From: Sinosporangium album
Lineage (GTDB): Bacteria > Actinomycetota > Actinomycetes > Streptosporangiales > Streptosporangiaceae
Direction: 5' to 3'
NCBI RefSeq assembly: GCF_900100605.1
Contig: NZ_FNCN01000001.1
Span: 62,001 to 126,000, forward strand
Length of the DNA: 64,000 bases
In this document: one piece after another, positions 26,731 to 35,636 of the stretch
How positions within the stretch are numbered: the stretch's first letter is position 1
Layout of the letters: every line of letters begins with the position of its first letter
Notes under the pieces: generated by a model
Databases searched by the model: none
What the model was told of the DNA's origin: nothing
Seen by the model: the letters and a program-made list of their open reading frames with translations, nothing else
Translations under genes and position numbers: made by a program

Positions 26731-28182
26731 ATGACCAGGCGAATCCCCCCGGTTCCGCACTATCTCAACCTTGTCGACGGCCGCTGGGTCGACGGCGAAC
26801 GGCGCCCCAACACCAACCCCGCCCGCCCGGGGGAGGTCGTCGCGGAGTACGCCAGGGCCGAACCGGCCGACGTCCAAGCGGCCGTCGACGCCGCTGGCCG
26901 CGCACAGCCCGGCTGGGCCTCGACCCCGGTCGGGCGGCGGATGGAGATCCTCGACCGAATCGGCACCACCATCCTGGGGCGCGTGGAGGAACTCGCCGTT
27001 CTGCTCTCCCGCGAAGAGGGCAAACTTCTCGGCGAGGCCCGCGCCGAAGTCACCCGTGCAGGCCAGACGTTCCGCTACTACGCCCACCAACTGCTCCAGC
27101 CGCAAGGTGAGCTCTACCCAAGCACACGCGAACGCGTCTACGCCGAGGTGCGCCGCCGCCCCCTGGGCGTCGTGGGTGTCATCACCCCGTGGAACTACCC
27201 CTGGGCCATCCCCGCGTGGAAGGTCGCCCCCGCGTTGGCGTACGGCAACGCCGTGGTCCTCAAACCGGCCGAGCTCGTCACCGCCTCCGCCGGCGAGCTC
27301 GCCCGGATCATCGCCGGGTCCGGGCTGCCGCCGGGCGTGTTCAACCTGGTGATGGGCAGCGGCCGTACGGTCGGCGAGGAACTGCTGACCTCCGCCCGGA
27401 TCGACGGCATCACGTTCACCGGCGGTACGGCCACCGGCCGGCATGTCGCACAGCAGTGCATCGCACACGGCAACAAACGGTTCCAACTGGAAATGGGTGG
27501 CAAGAACCCGCTCGTCGTGCTGGACGACGCCGACCTTTCGATCGCGGTGCGCTGCGCTCTCGACGGCAGCTTCTTCAGCACCGGGCAGCGCTGCACCGCC
27601 TCCAGCCGCCTGATCGTCCAAGCCGGCGTCCACGACCGGTTCGTGGACGCGCTCACCAAGGCCACGCAGGCTCTGCGGGTCGGCGACCCGCTGGACGAGC
27701 ACAGTCGGCTCGGACCGGTGGCAAGTGCCGACCAGCTCACCCAGAACCTCGAATACGTCGAGATCGGCCGCAGGGAGGGCGCGACCGTCGTCGCAGGGGG
27801 GCAGCACACGGCGGACGAGGGGCAGTTCATGCGGCCCACCCTGTTCGTCGACGCGCGCAATGACATGCGCCTGGCCCGTGAGGAGATTTTCGGCCCGGTG
27901 AGCTGCGTCATCCGGGTCGACGGCTTCGACGAGGCGGTCGGCGTGGCCAACGACACGCCGTTCGGCCTGTCCTCAGGGATCATCACGACCTCCCTGTCCG
28001 CCGCGGAACGGTTCAAGTCGCTGTCCCGGTCGGGCATCGTCACCGTCAACCTCTCCACGGCCGGGACCGAGCTGCACCTGCCCTTCGGTGGCAGCGGGGC
28101 GTCCAACCACGGCCCGCGCGAGCAGGGCGTCTACGCCCGTGACTTCTACACCGTGCCCGTAACCTGCTACACGGGATGGTGA
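26731..28182 (+). CDS. NAD(P)-dependent aldehyde dehydrogenase
   Basis: 483 aa from ATG 26731, preceded by GAGG (an ATG at 26719 overlapping the previous stop is possible). Motifs: TPWNYPW with the catalytic Asn, FTGGTATGRHV for cofactor binding, FQLEMGGKNP with the general-base Glu and FFSTGQRCTASSRL with the nucleophilic Cys. The C-terminal GGSGASNHGPREQG is also normal. It resembles 2-ketoglutarate-semialdehyde and related dehydrogenases, though the substrate cannot be fixed by eye. It is the last gene of the ABC ATPase operon and is followed by GntR. Confidence 0.88.
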   Translation: MTRRIPPVPHYLNLVDGRWVDGERRPNTNPARPGEVVAEYARAEPADVQAAVDAAGRAQPGWASTPVGRRMEILDRIGTTILGRVEELAVLLSREEGKLLGEARAEVTRAGQTFRYYAHQLLQPQGELYPSTRERVYAEVRRRPLGVVGVITPWNYPWAIPAWKVAPALAYGNAVVLKPAELVTASAGELARIIAGSGLPPGVFNLVMGSGRTVGEELLTSARIDGITFTGGTATGRHVAQQCIAHGNKRFQLEMGGKNPLVVLDDADLSIAVRCALDGSFFSTGQRCTASSRLIVQAGVHDRFVDALTKATQALRVGDPLDEHSRLGPVASADQLTQNLEYVEIGRREGATVVAGGQHTADEGQFMRPTLFVDARNDMRLAREEIFGPVSCVIRVDGFDEAVGVANDTPFGLSSGIITTSLSAAERFKSLSRSGIVTVNLSTAGTELHLPFGGSGASNHGPREQGVYARDFYTVPVTCYTGW

Positions 28183-28235
28183 ACCCGGCCACGACATCCA
28201 CGACACCCACCCCCCTGCTGCACAGCGTCATGGAA

Positions 28236-28249
28236 AATATTCGAATATT
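28236..28249. promoter_or_regulatory. 14-bp perfect palindrome upstream of the GntR gene
   Basis: AATATTCGAATATT lies 33-46 bp upstream of the GntR start, in an AT-rich island of an otherwise GC-rich region. This is the typical place for GntR autoregulation. Variants occur at 47113-47154. Confidence 0.55.
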
Positions 28250-28281
28250 CTCAGATCTACGCATCCTGCTACGATGAGCCC

Positions 28282-28953
28282 ATGCCCCCGGAGAAGGCCC
28301 GTGCCAGCACCGAGGTCGTGCACGCTCTCATCCGGGCGGATCTCCTGGCCGGGGTGCATCAGCCGGGGGAGAAACTCAAGTTCTCACCCCTGTGCGAACG
28401 GTACGGCGCGAGCGTGAGCGTCATCCGCGAGGCGCTGACCCACCTGGCCGGGGAGGGACTCGTGATCGCGGAGCCGAGGATCGGGTTCCGTGTGCGGGAT
28501 GTCTCCCTCCAGGACTTGAAGGACCTGACGGCCACCCGGATCGACATCGAGTCGCTGGCGCTGCGTTACGCGATCGAACGCGGCGACGTGGAGTGGGAGT
28601 CCCGCGTGGTCGCGGCGCACCACCGGCTTGAGCGCACACCGATGGTGAGTGCCGACGATCCGGCGCGGATCGCGGAAGACTGGGAGTCCGCCCACGGGTG
28701 TTTCCACGCGACCCTGCTCGACGGGTGCGGCAGCCCTCGATTGCTCGACATCGCGCGCGGGCTGCGGGACGCGGCGGAGTTCTATCGGCGTTGGTCGCAG
28801 ACGCGCGATCCCGACCGCGACGTGGCGGGCGAGCACAAGGGGATCCTTGAGGCGACGTTGGCCCGGGACACGGACGCTGCGGAGGCCCGGTTGCGCGCGC
28901 ACTACGCGCGGACGGTCGAGATCCTTGAACCGGCGCTGAGGGACAAGCGCTGA
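28282..28953 (+). CDS. GntR-family regulator with FCD domain
   Basis: 223 aa. The N-terminal winged helix reads LIRADLLAGVHQPGEKLKFS, then CERYGASVSVIREALTHLAG. The C-terminal all-helical FCD domain has its metal/ligand residues in DIESLALRYAI, HGCFHATLLDGCG and EHKGILEATLARD. FadR-type regulators usually repress catabolic operons and respond to an organic acid. The neighbouring aldehyde dehydrogenase and transporter genes are the natural targets. A 14-bp palindrome lies just upstream and a strong hairpin follows the gene. Confidence 0.9.
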   Translation: MPPEKARASTEVVHALIRADLLAGVHQPGEKLKFSPLCERYGASVSVIREALTHLAGEGLVIAEPRIGFRVRDVSLQDLKDLTATRIDIESLALRYAIERGDVEWESRVVAAHHRLERTPMVSADDPARIAEDWESAHGCFHATLLDGCGSPRLLDIARGLRDAAEFYRRWSQTRDPDRDVAGEHKGILEATLARDTDAAEARLRAHYARTVEILEPALRDKR

Positions 28954-28972
28954 CCGTGCGCCGAACGCCGAA

Positions 28973-29005
28973 GGCCGGCCCCAGGGTGGGGGTCCGGGGC
29001 CGGCC
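28973..29005 (+). terminator. 10-bp hairpin after the GntR gene
   Basis: GGCCGGCCCC (28973-28982) pairs with GGGGCCGGCC (28996-29005) across a 13-nt loop, 20 nt after the stop. Confidence 0.6.
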
Positions 29006-29150
29006 GGTGCTGCCGTTCGGCATCTCACCGCTTGCGGCGGCGTGTGCCGACCCCGAGCTCGTGCCTCGCGACCATGCGGAGGTACAGCAGGCTGTACTCT
29101 CAACCGATGATCTGGCATGGGGGATATGTCAGCCCAAACGGGAGTTGAGG

Positions 29151-29831
29151 ATGCCGGTCCACTCCACGCGGATTGTGATCGCCGAGGACGACCCTCTCCT
29201 GCGCGAAGGCCTCGCGCTGCTGCTGCGCGCCGAGTCGCTCGACGTCGTGGCCACCGCCGCCGATCCCGACGGATTACTGGCCGCCGTCGACGCCCACGAA
29301 CCCGACGTCGCCATCGTCGACGTCCGGATGCCGCCGACCCACACCGATGAGGGCATCGCGGCGGCGGTCGAGGCCCGGCGCCGCCATCCGGGCTTGGCCG
29401 TACTCGTGCTGTCGGCCTACGTGGAGCAGGCCTTCGCCACCGACCTGCTCGCTCAGGGAAGCGCCCGCCTGGGATATCTGCTCAAGGAGCGTGTCGGGCG
29501 GGTCCAGGAGTTCCTGGCGGCGCTGCGCCGGGTGGTGGAGGGAGGGACGGCCATCGATCCGGAGGTCATCGCCCAGCTCCTCACGCGCACCCGGTCGGAT
29601 TACCGGCTGGAACGGCTCAGCCCGCGCGAACTCAACGTTCTGGCCCTGATGGCGGAGGGGCTGGGGAACGCCGCCATCGCCGAGAAACTCTTCGTCACCC
29701 CCGGCGCCGTCCACAAGCACATACGCAGCATCTTCGCCAAGCTCGACCTGGCGCCCACCGATCGGACGGACCGGCGCGTGGCCGCCGTCCTGCGCTACCT
29801 CGACGAGCGGGGAAGCCGGCCGCGCCGGTAG
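29151..29831 (+). CDS. NarL/LuxR-type response regulator (orphan)
   Basis: 226 aa from ATG 29151 after GGAG (a longer frame from 28956 has no receiver-like sequence). The receiver domain has the acidic pair in VIAEDDPLLREG, the phospho-accepting Asp in VAIVDVRMPP, Ser in LVLSAY and the late Lys in YLLKERVG. The C-terminal LuxR HTH reads LSPRELNVLALMAEGLGNAA, then AEKLFVTPGAVHKHI. No sensor kinase lies next to it, so its partner is elsewhere. A hairpin follows. Confidence 0.9.
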   Translation: MPVHSTRIVIAEDDPLLREGLALLLRAESLDVVATAADPDGLLAAVDAHEPDVAIVDVRMPPTHTDEGIAAAVEARRRHPGLAVLVLSAYVEQAFATDLLAQGSARLGYLLKERVGRVQEFLAALRRVVEGGTAIDPEVIAQLLTRTRSDYRLERLSPRELNVLALMAEGLGNAAIAEKLFVTPGAVHKHIRSIFAKLDLAPTDRTDRRVAAVLRYLDERGSRPRR

Positions 29832-29863
29832 CGCCGGCCGTCAGCCGTCCTCGGGCCGGGCGA

Positions 29864-29889
29864 CCCGGGCCGTACGGCGACGGCCCGGG
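29864..29889. terminator. 10-bp hairpin between convergent operons
   Basis: CCCGGGCCGT (29864-29873) pairs with ACGGCCCGGG (29880-29889) across a 6-nt loop. It lies between the response regulator (+) and the dehydrogenase operon (-), so it can act on both strands. Confidence 0.6.
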
Positions 29890-30013
29890 CGTGAGGCACG
29901 CTACGCGCGCCGGCCGATCGGCCGACTCGAAGATCGGCGTCTCCGGTCCGTCCGACCCACAGGGTGAGGCGAGCTCACCCTCCTCCTCGATTCGGGCCGC
30001 GGCCCCGCCGGCC

Positions 30014-30994
30014 TCAGTAGCCGAGGCTGGGCTCGCGCATCGTGCCCATCAGTGTCTCTCCAGCCAGGTAGCGGTCGAAATTCGCAATGAAATCCTCGCA
30101 GAGGCGCTGCAGATTGCCCGAGGCCCGGAACGAGGTGTGGGGGGTGACGATGGTGCGCGGCAGCCCCCAGAACCGGCTGCCGGGAGACAGCGGCTCTTCC
30201 TCGAAGACATCGAGTACGGCGCCCGCGATCGTGCCCCGGGTCACCGCGTCCACGAAGTCCTCCTCGGCGATCAGCGCGCCCCGGCCCACGTTGATCAGTA
30301 CCGCGGTGTCCTTCATCGCCGCGAAGTGCTCGGCGCGGATCATATAGGCGGTCTCCGGGGTCAGCGGCATCGCCAGCACCACCCAATCGGCCTCGGGGAG
30401 GACGTCCATGCACCGGTCGGCGGGCACCACCCGGTCGAACCCCTCACATGCCCGGCCGCTGCGGCTGACACCGATCACCGCGGCACCGAGGGCCTTGGCC
30501 CGCCAGGCCACCTCCCCGCCGATCGATCCGGTGCCGAAGACCAGCATCGTGCTGCCGGCGAAGTCGGTGGCGACCAGCCGTACCCACTCCCGCCGTTCCT
30601 GTGCCGCCTGCAACTCCGGAAAGGCCCGCGAACACATGAGGGCGGCGCCGATGACGTATTCACCGATCGGCACGCAGTAGGAGTGGGACGACCGGGTGAG
30701 CGTAACGCCCTCGGCCAGCCGCTGCGACAGGAGATCGCCACCGAACCAGTCGAAGCCGGCGGTGGTGACCTGGATCCAGCGCAGCTCACGGGCCTTGCCG
30801 AGGATGCCGTTCAGCATCTCCTCCCCCATCGAGCTGCAGAACAGCACCTCGGCGTCGACGTACTCCTCCAGCAGCGGCCCCTCGTCCGGCACCGGAGTGA
30901 AGCGACTGGCCGGGTAGCGCCCGGTCAACTGGGGCAGCATCCCGGCCAGGTTCGCGCTGATCAGTACGTGCGGCCCGGACTGGGCGGCGGTCAC
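30014..30994 (-). CDS. D-2-hydroxyacid dehydrogenase
   Basis: 326 aa from GTG 30994, overlapping the previous stop as GTGA. The Rossmann glycine motif is LVFGTGSIGGEVAWRAKALG. The catalytic Arg lies in LINVGRGALI, the Glu in AVLDVFEEEPL and the His in IVTPHTSFRAS. It would interconvert a 2-oxoacid and a D-2-hydroxyacid with NAD(P)H. It is the last gene of the dipeptidase/solute-binding operon, suggesting that the imported compound is degraded through a 2-oxo or 2-hydroxy acid. Confidence 0.88.
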   Translation of the reverse strand: MTAAQSGPHVLISANLAGMLPQLTGRYPASRFTPVPDEGPLLEEYVDAEVLFCSSMGEEMLNGILGKARELRWIQVTTAGFDWFGGDLLSQRLAEGVTLTRSSHSYCVPIGEYVIGAALMCSRAFPELQAAQERREWVRLVATDFAGSTMLVFGTGSIGGEVAWRAKALGAAVIGVSRSGRACEGFDRVVPADRCMDVLPEADWVVLAMPLTPETAYMIRAEHFAAMKDTAVLINVGRGALIAEEDFVDAVTRGTIAGAVLDVFEEEPLSPGSRFWGLPRTIVTPHTSFRASGNLQRLCEDFIANFDRYLAGETLMGTMREPSLGY

Positions 30995-31194
30995 GCCGTC
31001 CCTTCGCGCTGCTGCATGCGCTTGGCGTAGGTCACCCCGCCCTTGGCCCACACGTCATGCGAGACCTCGAACAGGATGACCTGCGTGCTTTCACGGGGTG
31101 AACCGTACTTCACCATGACGTCGGTCAACTCGGCGATGATCGCCTCTCGGGTCGCCTGGTCGCGAGGGGAGAGCTCGACACGGATGTTGGCCAT
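30991..31194 (-). CDS. Tautomerase-superfamily (4-OT-like) small protein lacking Pro-1
   Basis: 67 aa. The length, the helix AIIAELTDVMVKYGSPREST and the end VSHDVWAKGGVTYAKR fit the 4-oxalocrotonate tautomerase family. The enzyme family uses the amino-terminal Pro as catalytic base, but here the sequence starts MANIRVELSP, so the residue after Met is Ala. No alternative start gives Pro-1. It is either catalytically altered or a non-enzymatic homologue. It sits 4 nt after the TPR gene and overlaps the dehydrogenase gene. Confidence 0.75.
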   Translation of the reverse strand: MANIRVELSPRDQATREAIIAELTDVMVKYGSPRESTQVILFEVSHDVWAKGGVTYAKRMQQREGTA

Positions 31195-31198
31195 GGGA

Positions 31199-32071
31199 TC
31201 AGTCCTCCTGGGGTGCCGACGCGTCGGCGAAATCGGGGTTACGGGAGTATTCAGCCTGTACGGCCAGGTAGGCGAAAGAATGCGAGACGCCGGTGCGCAG
31301 CACCGCGTCGAAGACCTCGCGGGCCTTGGCCGTGTCGCCCCGGTAGTAGTACCAGTTGCCCAGGCCGTATCCCTCGGTGGCGGTGCGCAGGTCGTCGCCG
31401 TCCAGCGTCTTCTGGAGCTCTTCGGGGGAGATGTCGCCCGTGTACAGACGCATCCTGTTCTCATAGCCGACGTAATGGTCCTCGGTGACGAGGTCGACCT
31501 CGCGGAACCGGTCCAGCACCTCCTCCGCCTCCTCGGCGCGACCGAGTCGGCGCAGCGCCATGTACTGCCAGTCGAGGGCGGCCACGGTGCCCTCCTGGTG
31601 GCGGGACGTACGCTCCGCCTCGCGGAAGGACGGGAGGCAGTCCGCGAAGTCGCCGCGAAGGTACTGCGCGACACCGAGGTGGTACCAGACGGAGGTGTGC
31701 AGGGTGGCCATGTAGCGGCCGAGCACCTGCGGGTCGGCCGCGGCCCGGGTGTCGGAGAGGTGCTGCGGACGCACCGCTTCGGGCCGGCCCAGGATGAGGC
31801 TGACGATGTCCTTCTCCACCTCGGGCTGGTACATCTCGTACTCGTCCTCGACCTGGTCGAGCTGCGCGGCGGCCGTGCGCAGATCCTCGATCGCCCCGGT
31901 GTAGTCGCGGATCGATATACGGCGGTGGCCGCGGAAGCGCAGCAGGCGGGCGCTGCCCGGCTCCTGCTCCAGCGCCTCGGTGAGCAGCGCGACGGCTTCG
32001 GCGTGCTTACTCAGATAGCCCTTGAGCCGCGCGGCGATGATGTAGCGATCGGTGAGCGGCAGAGACACCAT
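31199..32071 (-). CDS. Tetratricopeptide-repeat protein
   Basis: 290 aa, ATG 32071 after AAAGGGA. It is helical throughout with several TPR-like units, for example AVALLTEALEQEPGSARLLR, YHLGVAQYLRGDFADCLPSF, YMALRRLGRAEEAEEVLDRF and YYYRGDTAKAREVFDAVLRT. No signal peptide is present. Similar stand-alone TPR proteins accompany catabolic operons, but their role is undefined. It lies between the solute-binding protein and the tautomerase-like gene and is probably co-transcribed with them. Confidence 0.8.
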   Translation of the reverse strand: MVSLPLTDRYIIAARLKGYLSKHAEAVALLTEALEQEPGSARLLRFRGHRRISIRDYTGAIEDLRTAAAQLDQVEDEYEMYQPEVEKDIVSLILGRPEAVRPQHLSDTRAAADPQVLGRYMATLHTSVWYHLGVAQYLRGDFADCLPSFREAERTSRHQEGTVAALDWQYMALRRLGRAEEAEEVLDRFREVDLVTEDHYVGYENRMRLYTGDISPEELQKTLDGDDLRTATEGYGLGNWYYYRGDTAKAREVFDAVLRTGVSHSFAYLAVQAEYSRNPDFADASAPQED

Positions 32072-32155
32072 GATTCCCTTTCGACGGTTGGTGCCGGTCG
32101 CGGAGGAGAGGGGCGGCCAAGGATGCGACCGCGCCCTCCCCAGGTCGGCGATAGG

Positions 32156-33772
32156 TCAGCGATCGAGCCAGAGCTTGCGGTAGAAGCGGTAGGTCGGGGT
32201 GGGATCGCCTTGGTAGCCCATGACGTCCTTCCTCACGACGTCGAAATCGGCGTTCAGGAACGTCATCGCCACCGGTCCGCGCTCGGCCAGGATGGTCTCC
32301 GCCTGCTGGTACAGCGCGGCGCGCTTCGCCTCGTCGAGCTCTGAGCGAGCCTGAACGACCAGCTTCTCGTACTCTGGATCGCTCCAGTCGCCGTAGTTCA
32401 GGCCGCCGCCCTTGAGGAAGCTGGCGGAGAACCGCTCATCCGGGTCGTAGGTCAGTCCGAAGCCGGACTGGTACATGTCGAAGTCGCCGGACTTGGTCTT
32501 GGTGTCGGCGGTGGTGGCCTCGACCGACTCGATGGTCACCTTGATGCCGATCTTGGCGAGTTGCTGCTGCTCCACTTCGGCGGAGCGCACCTGGAACGCG
32601 GAGGTCGCGATGACCATGAGCTTGGCCTCGAAACCGTCCGGATACCCGGCTTCGGCCAGCAGCGCCTTGGCCTTCTCGATGTCGGCCTTGCCGTACAGCG
32701 GCTTGGACACCGCGCCGAAGCGGTCCGGGGGCAGGTAGCCGGCGTTCAACGCGGTTCCGAAGCCGGAGTTGGCGACGTTGAGGATCTCCTGGCGGTCCAG
32801 CGCGTGATAGATCGCCTGCCGGACCTTGACGTTGTCGTAGGGCGCCTTAGAGGTGTTGAGCCGCAGATGCAGCGACAGGGAACCGGACCCGCCGTACCAC
32901 TTGAGCGTTTCATCCTTCTTCAGCGCGTCGATGAATTCGGGGGCCGGACGCCACAGGAAGTCGATCGTGCCGCTGCGGACGGCGGCGGCGCGCGCGTTGT
33001 CGTCGGGATTGAAGGTGAAATCCATGCCGTCGAGGTAGGGGAGGTCCTTCTCCCAGTACTTGTCGTGCTTGTCGAGCTTGATGGCCTGGCCGGTCACCCG
33101 CGACGCCAGTTTGAACGGTCCACTGCCTCCGTCGACCTTGCCGTTGAGCCCGCCGGCCTCCACGACCGTGGAGTCGACAATGGAGGACGCCGTGGTGGAC
33201 AGCAGGGTGAGGATCGCAGCGTTGGTCTGGGACAGCGTGATGACCACGGTGTGGTCGTCCTTGGCCTCGACCGACGAGATCGACTCGTAGCTCCGTGCTC
33301 TCGGCGCCCGGGTCTTCGGGTCTTTGATACGTTCCAACGAATACTTCACGTCTTTCGCGGTCACCTTCCGACCGCTGTGGAAGTACGCGTTGTCACGCAG
33401 TTTGAAGGTCAGCGTCTTGCCGTCGACGCTCTGCTCCCACGACTCGGCCAGCCCCGGTTTGATCTCGCCGCGATACGACTGGACCAAGGAGTCGTAGACC
33501 TGCTCGTTGATGACGAAGGCCGAGGTCTCCGACATGCGGTGAGGGTCGAGTTCGACGGCGTCGAGCCGGATCATGATGCTGAGCCGGCCGCCGGACTTGG
33601 GAGCCGAGGACGACTGCGTTTCATCCTGCAGGCGAACATTGCTGGACAGTCCGTCATTGGAGGGGGTGGCGCCACCGGCGGCGGGCGGAGGCGCGCCGCC
33701 CGAACCGCAGGCGGCGAGGAAGGTCAGGGCGGCTCCGGCCGCCAGCGTGTGATACAGAACCCGGGCTCTCAA
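32156..33772 (-). CDS. ABC transporter solute-binding lipoprotein, family 5 (oligopeptide/nickel type)
   Basis: 538 aa. The start is TTG 33772 with AAGGAGG six nt upstream; longer upstream frames overlap the dipeptidase gene. The lipoprotein signal LRARVLYHTLAAGAALTFLA ends in the lipobox LAAC, so the mature protein is lipid-anchored. A low-complexity Ser/Pro spacer leads to the SBP_bac_5 fold (LAESWEQSVDGKTLTFKLRD, KVTAKDVKYSLERIKDPKTR and KVRQAIYHALDRQEIL). It is the extracytoplasmic receptor most likely serving the DppB/C/D/F proteins at 22-27 kb. The dipeptidase upstream suggests a peptide-like ligand. Confidence 0.93.
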   Translation of the reverse strand: MRARVLYHTLAAGAALTFLAACGSGGAPPPAAGGATPSNDGLSSNVRLQDETQSSSAPKSGGRLSIMIRLDAVELDPHRMSETSAFVINEQVYDSLVQSYRGEIKPGLAESWEQSVDGKTLTFKLRDNAYFHSGRKVTAKDVKYSLERIKDPKTRAPRARSYESISSVEAKDDHTVVITLSQTNAAILTLLSTTASSIVDSTVVEAGGLNGKVDGGSGPFKLASRVTGQAIKLDKHDKYWEKDLPYLDGMDFTFNPDDNARAAAVRSGTIDFLWRPAPEFIDALKKDETLKWYGGSGSLSLHLRLNTSKAPYDNVKVRQAIYHALDRQEILNVANSGFGTALNAGYLPPDRFGAVSKPLYGKADIEKAKALLAEAGYPDGFEAKLMVIATSAFQVRSAEVEQQQLAKIGIKVTIESVEATTADTKTKSGDFDMYQSGFGLTYDPDERFSASFLKGGGLNYGDWSDPEYEKLVVQARSELDEAKRAALYQQAETILAERGPVAMTFLNADFDVVRKDVMGYQGDPTPTYRFYRKLWLDR

Positions 33773-33806
33773 CGGATCCCTCCTTCGTGGGGGGGTGGGT
33801 GCGGCG

Positions 33807-34841
33807 CTAAGGAGCGGATTTCCACGCCTCCCCGAAAACTCGTAGCCAGTTGCCCCCGAGGATCTTGATGACCTCCTCCGGTGAGAATCCGCCGTCCAGA
33901 AGGGCGGAGGTGAAGTTCCCGAACTGTGAGGCATCGTCCATTCCCTCAGCTCGGCGCTGGTCCCATGGCCAGTCGCCGAGCAGGTTCCGGAGCTCCTTCG
34001 TCTTCTGCTGCTCGGCACGCATCGCCTCGGTGAGCGTTTCGTCATAGTCGGTCGCGATGGCGACATGGTCGACACCGGCCACGTCGACGACACGGGAGAC
34101 GTGTTCGACGAAGCGTGCGAGGTCAGGGCGGCGTTGCGGTTCATCCGGGTGGTAGAGGAACGCCGACAGGGTCGTGATGCCGATGACGCCGCGCTGCTCA
34201 CCCAAGCGCCGCAGGAAGGCATCTGACTTGGCCCGGATATGCGGAGAGAGCACATCGCAGAATGAATGGGTCACCACGACGGGCTTGTCGGAGGCGTCCA
34301 TCGCGTCGAGTCCCGTTTGCTCACCGCAGTGGGAGACATCGACAAGGATGCCCAGTTCATTCATCGCCCGCACGAAAGCACGGCCCTGGTGGGTCAACCC
34401 CGGGTCGGTGCTCTCACCGCAGCCGGCGCCCAGCAGGTTCTGCCGCTGGTAGGTGAGTTGCAGGATGCGCACACCCAGGTCGTGGAAGGTGCCGAGCAGG
34501 TCGAGGTCCACGCCGATCATTTCGGTGTCCTGGGGGCCGAAGATGACGGCCTCCTTGCCCTCGGCCTTGGCCCGCCGGATATCGGCGACACTCAGCGCGA
34601 GCAGTACCGCGTCGGAGTGCTCGTCGATCCACCGGCGACACGCGTTGACTTCACGCAAGCCAGTGACCGTATCGGCATAAGGCCTGGTCACCGTGTGGTT
34701 GACGGCGGTGACGCCACCGCGGCGGATTCGGTTGAGATGCTCGTCGCCGAGCTCGATGACGGTGCTTCCGTCGATCACTGTGGCGGCGGCGTGGAGTTCG
34801 AGCGGCGAGAGGGGGACGCCTTTCGCTACGACATCGTTCAA
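33807..34841 (-). CDS. Membrane-dipeptidase-like protein (peptidase M19 family) with altered metal site
   Basis: 344 aa from TTG 34841 with GGGAGG upstream. It is a TIM-barrel M19 protein: LGILVDVSHCGEQT and KPVVVTHSFC carry the two later zinc-binding His, and GVDHVAIATDYDETL carries the late Asp. GGNWLRVFGEAW ends the domain. The first metal pair, normally in DGHND near the N-terminus, reads DGSTV, and the bridging-Glu segment reads FGPQDTEMIG. Half of the binuclear site therefore seems absent. It heads the operon for binding protein, TPR, tautomerase-like and dehydrogenase genes. Confidence 0.8.
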   Translation of the reverse strand: MNDVVAKGVPLSPLELHAAATVIDGSTVIELGDEHLNRIRRGGVTAVNHTVTRPYADTVTGLREVNACRRWIDEHSDAVLLALSVADIRRAKAEGKEAVIFGPQDTEMIGVDLDLLGTFHDLGVRILQLTYQRQNLLGAGCGESTDPGLTHQGRAFVRAMNELGILVDVSHCGEQTGLDAMDASDKPVVVTHSFCDVLSPHIRAKSDAFLRRLGEQRGVIGITTLSAFLYHPDEPQRRPDLARFVEHVSRVVDVAGVDHVAIATDYDETLTEAMRAEQQKTKELRNLLGDWPWDQRRAEGMDDASQFGNFTSALLDGGFSPEEVIKILGGNWLRVFGEAWKSAP

Positions 34842-34945
34842 CGTCGCCTCCCAGCGCGTCGAATCAGGTAGGTACGGGCGACTCTACGATAACTGTGCAA
34901 TCGTGTCTATATATGCGTTGAACTCGTCACTCAGTTGGGCCGTAC

Positions 34946-34960
34946 TGACGAATTTCGTCA
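34946..34960. promoter_or_regulatory. 15-bp perfect palindrome upstream of the dipeptidase operon
   Basis: TGACGAA-T-TTCGTCA lies about 105 bp upstream of the dipeptidase start in an AT-rich stretch. Its near-copy lies upstream of the ABC ATPase operon at 24580. The rest of the 34842-35165 gap holds no gene. Confidence 0.6.
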
Positions 34961-35165
34961 ATCTGCTTGTAAGCATCGCGGCGGGAGTCTCGCACGGCTA
35001 GCCGACCGCGGCGTACGCCGCACAGCACATCGGGGCATGGCGGGGCATGGCGGGAACGAGTCGCGGCGCCGGATTCGTCCCGCCTTGGGCGAGCCCGGAC
35101 CGGCTTAACGACTCCTTAGCGTTCTCGCAGCGCACCCCTATCGCAGGTCAGGACACCCTGGGGTC

Positions 35166-35636
35166 ATGCGAACAAGGACAAGGTTCACTCTCGCCGCCGC
35201 AGTCGCCGCCGCCATCGCCGCCATCGGCACCGGGGCCGCCCTCGCGGGCACCGACACCACTCCCCCGCAGCCCGTCGCCGCCTCCACCTCCATCACTCCC
35301 CCGCCCTTCACCACCCCCGCCGACGACACGGGCGCCGTGCCGCCGGCCGGCGGCCCGCCCCCCGCGGTCGCCGAGGCCAAGGCCGTCGAGATCGCCCAGC
35401 AGCGCGTCCCCGGCGCGAAGGTCACCGAGGTGGAACTGGACGACGACGACAACGGAGGCCCGGTCTGGGAGATCGAGCTCCGCAACGGCGACCAGGAGTA
35501 CGACGTGGACGTCTCCGCGGCCACCGGGGACATCACGAAGTTCGAGCAGGAGACCGACCGGGACGACGACCGCGACGATGACCGGAATGATGACCGGGAC
35601 GACCGGCGCGACCGCGACGACGACCGCGACGACTAG
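35166..35636 (+). CDS. Secreted PepSY-domain protein
   Basis: 156 aa. Signal peptide 1-28 (MRTRTRFTLAAAVAAAIAAI...ALAG) and a Pro-rich spacer lead to one PepSY domain. That domain is seen in AKAVEIAQQRVPGAKVTEVE, then PVWEIELRNGDQEYDVDVSA. The tail is an Asp/Arg repeat ((R)DDDRDD). PepSY modules are thought to inhibit extracellular proteases or bind cell-surface ligands. The acidic tail may bind cations. No two-component genes are beside it. Confidence 0.85.
   Translation: MRTRTRFTLAAAVAAAIAAIGTGAALAGTDTTPPQPVAASTSITPPPFTTPADDTGAVPPAGGPPPAVAEAKAVEIAQQRVPGAKVTEVELDDDDNGGPVWEIELRNGDQEYDVDVSAATGDITKFEQETDRDDDRDDDRNDDRDDRRDRDDDRDD

Noticed and set aside
29117..29350. Alternative frame over the response regulator start
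   Set aside because: The receiver-domain motifs in the 29151 frame are complete and explain the sequence.
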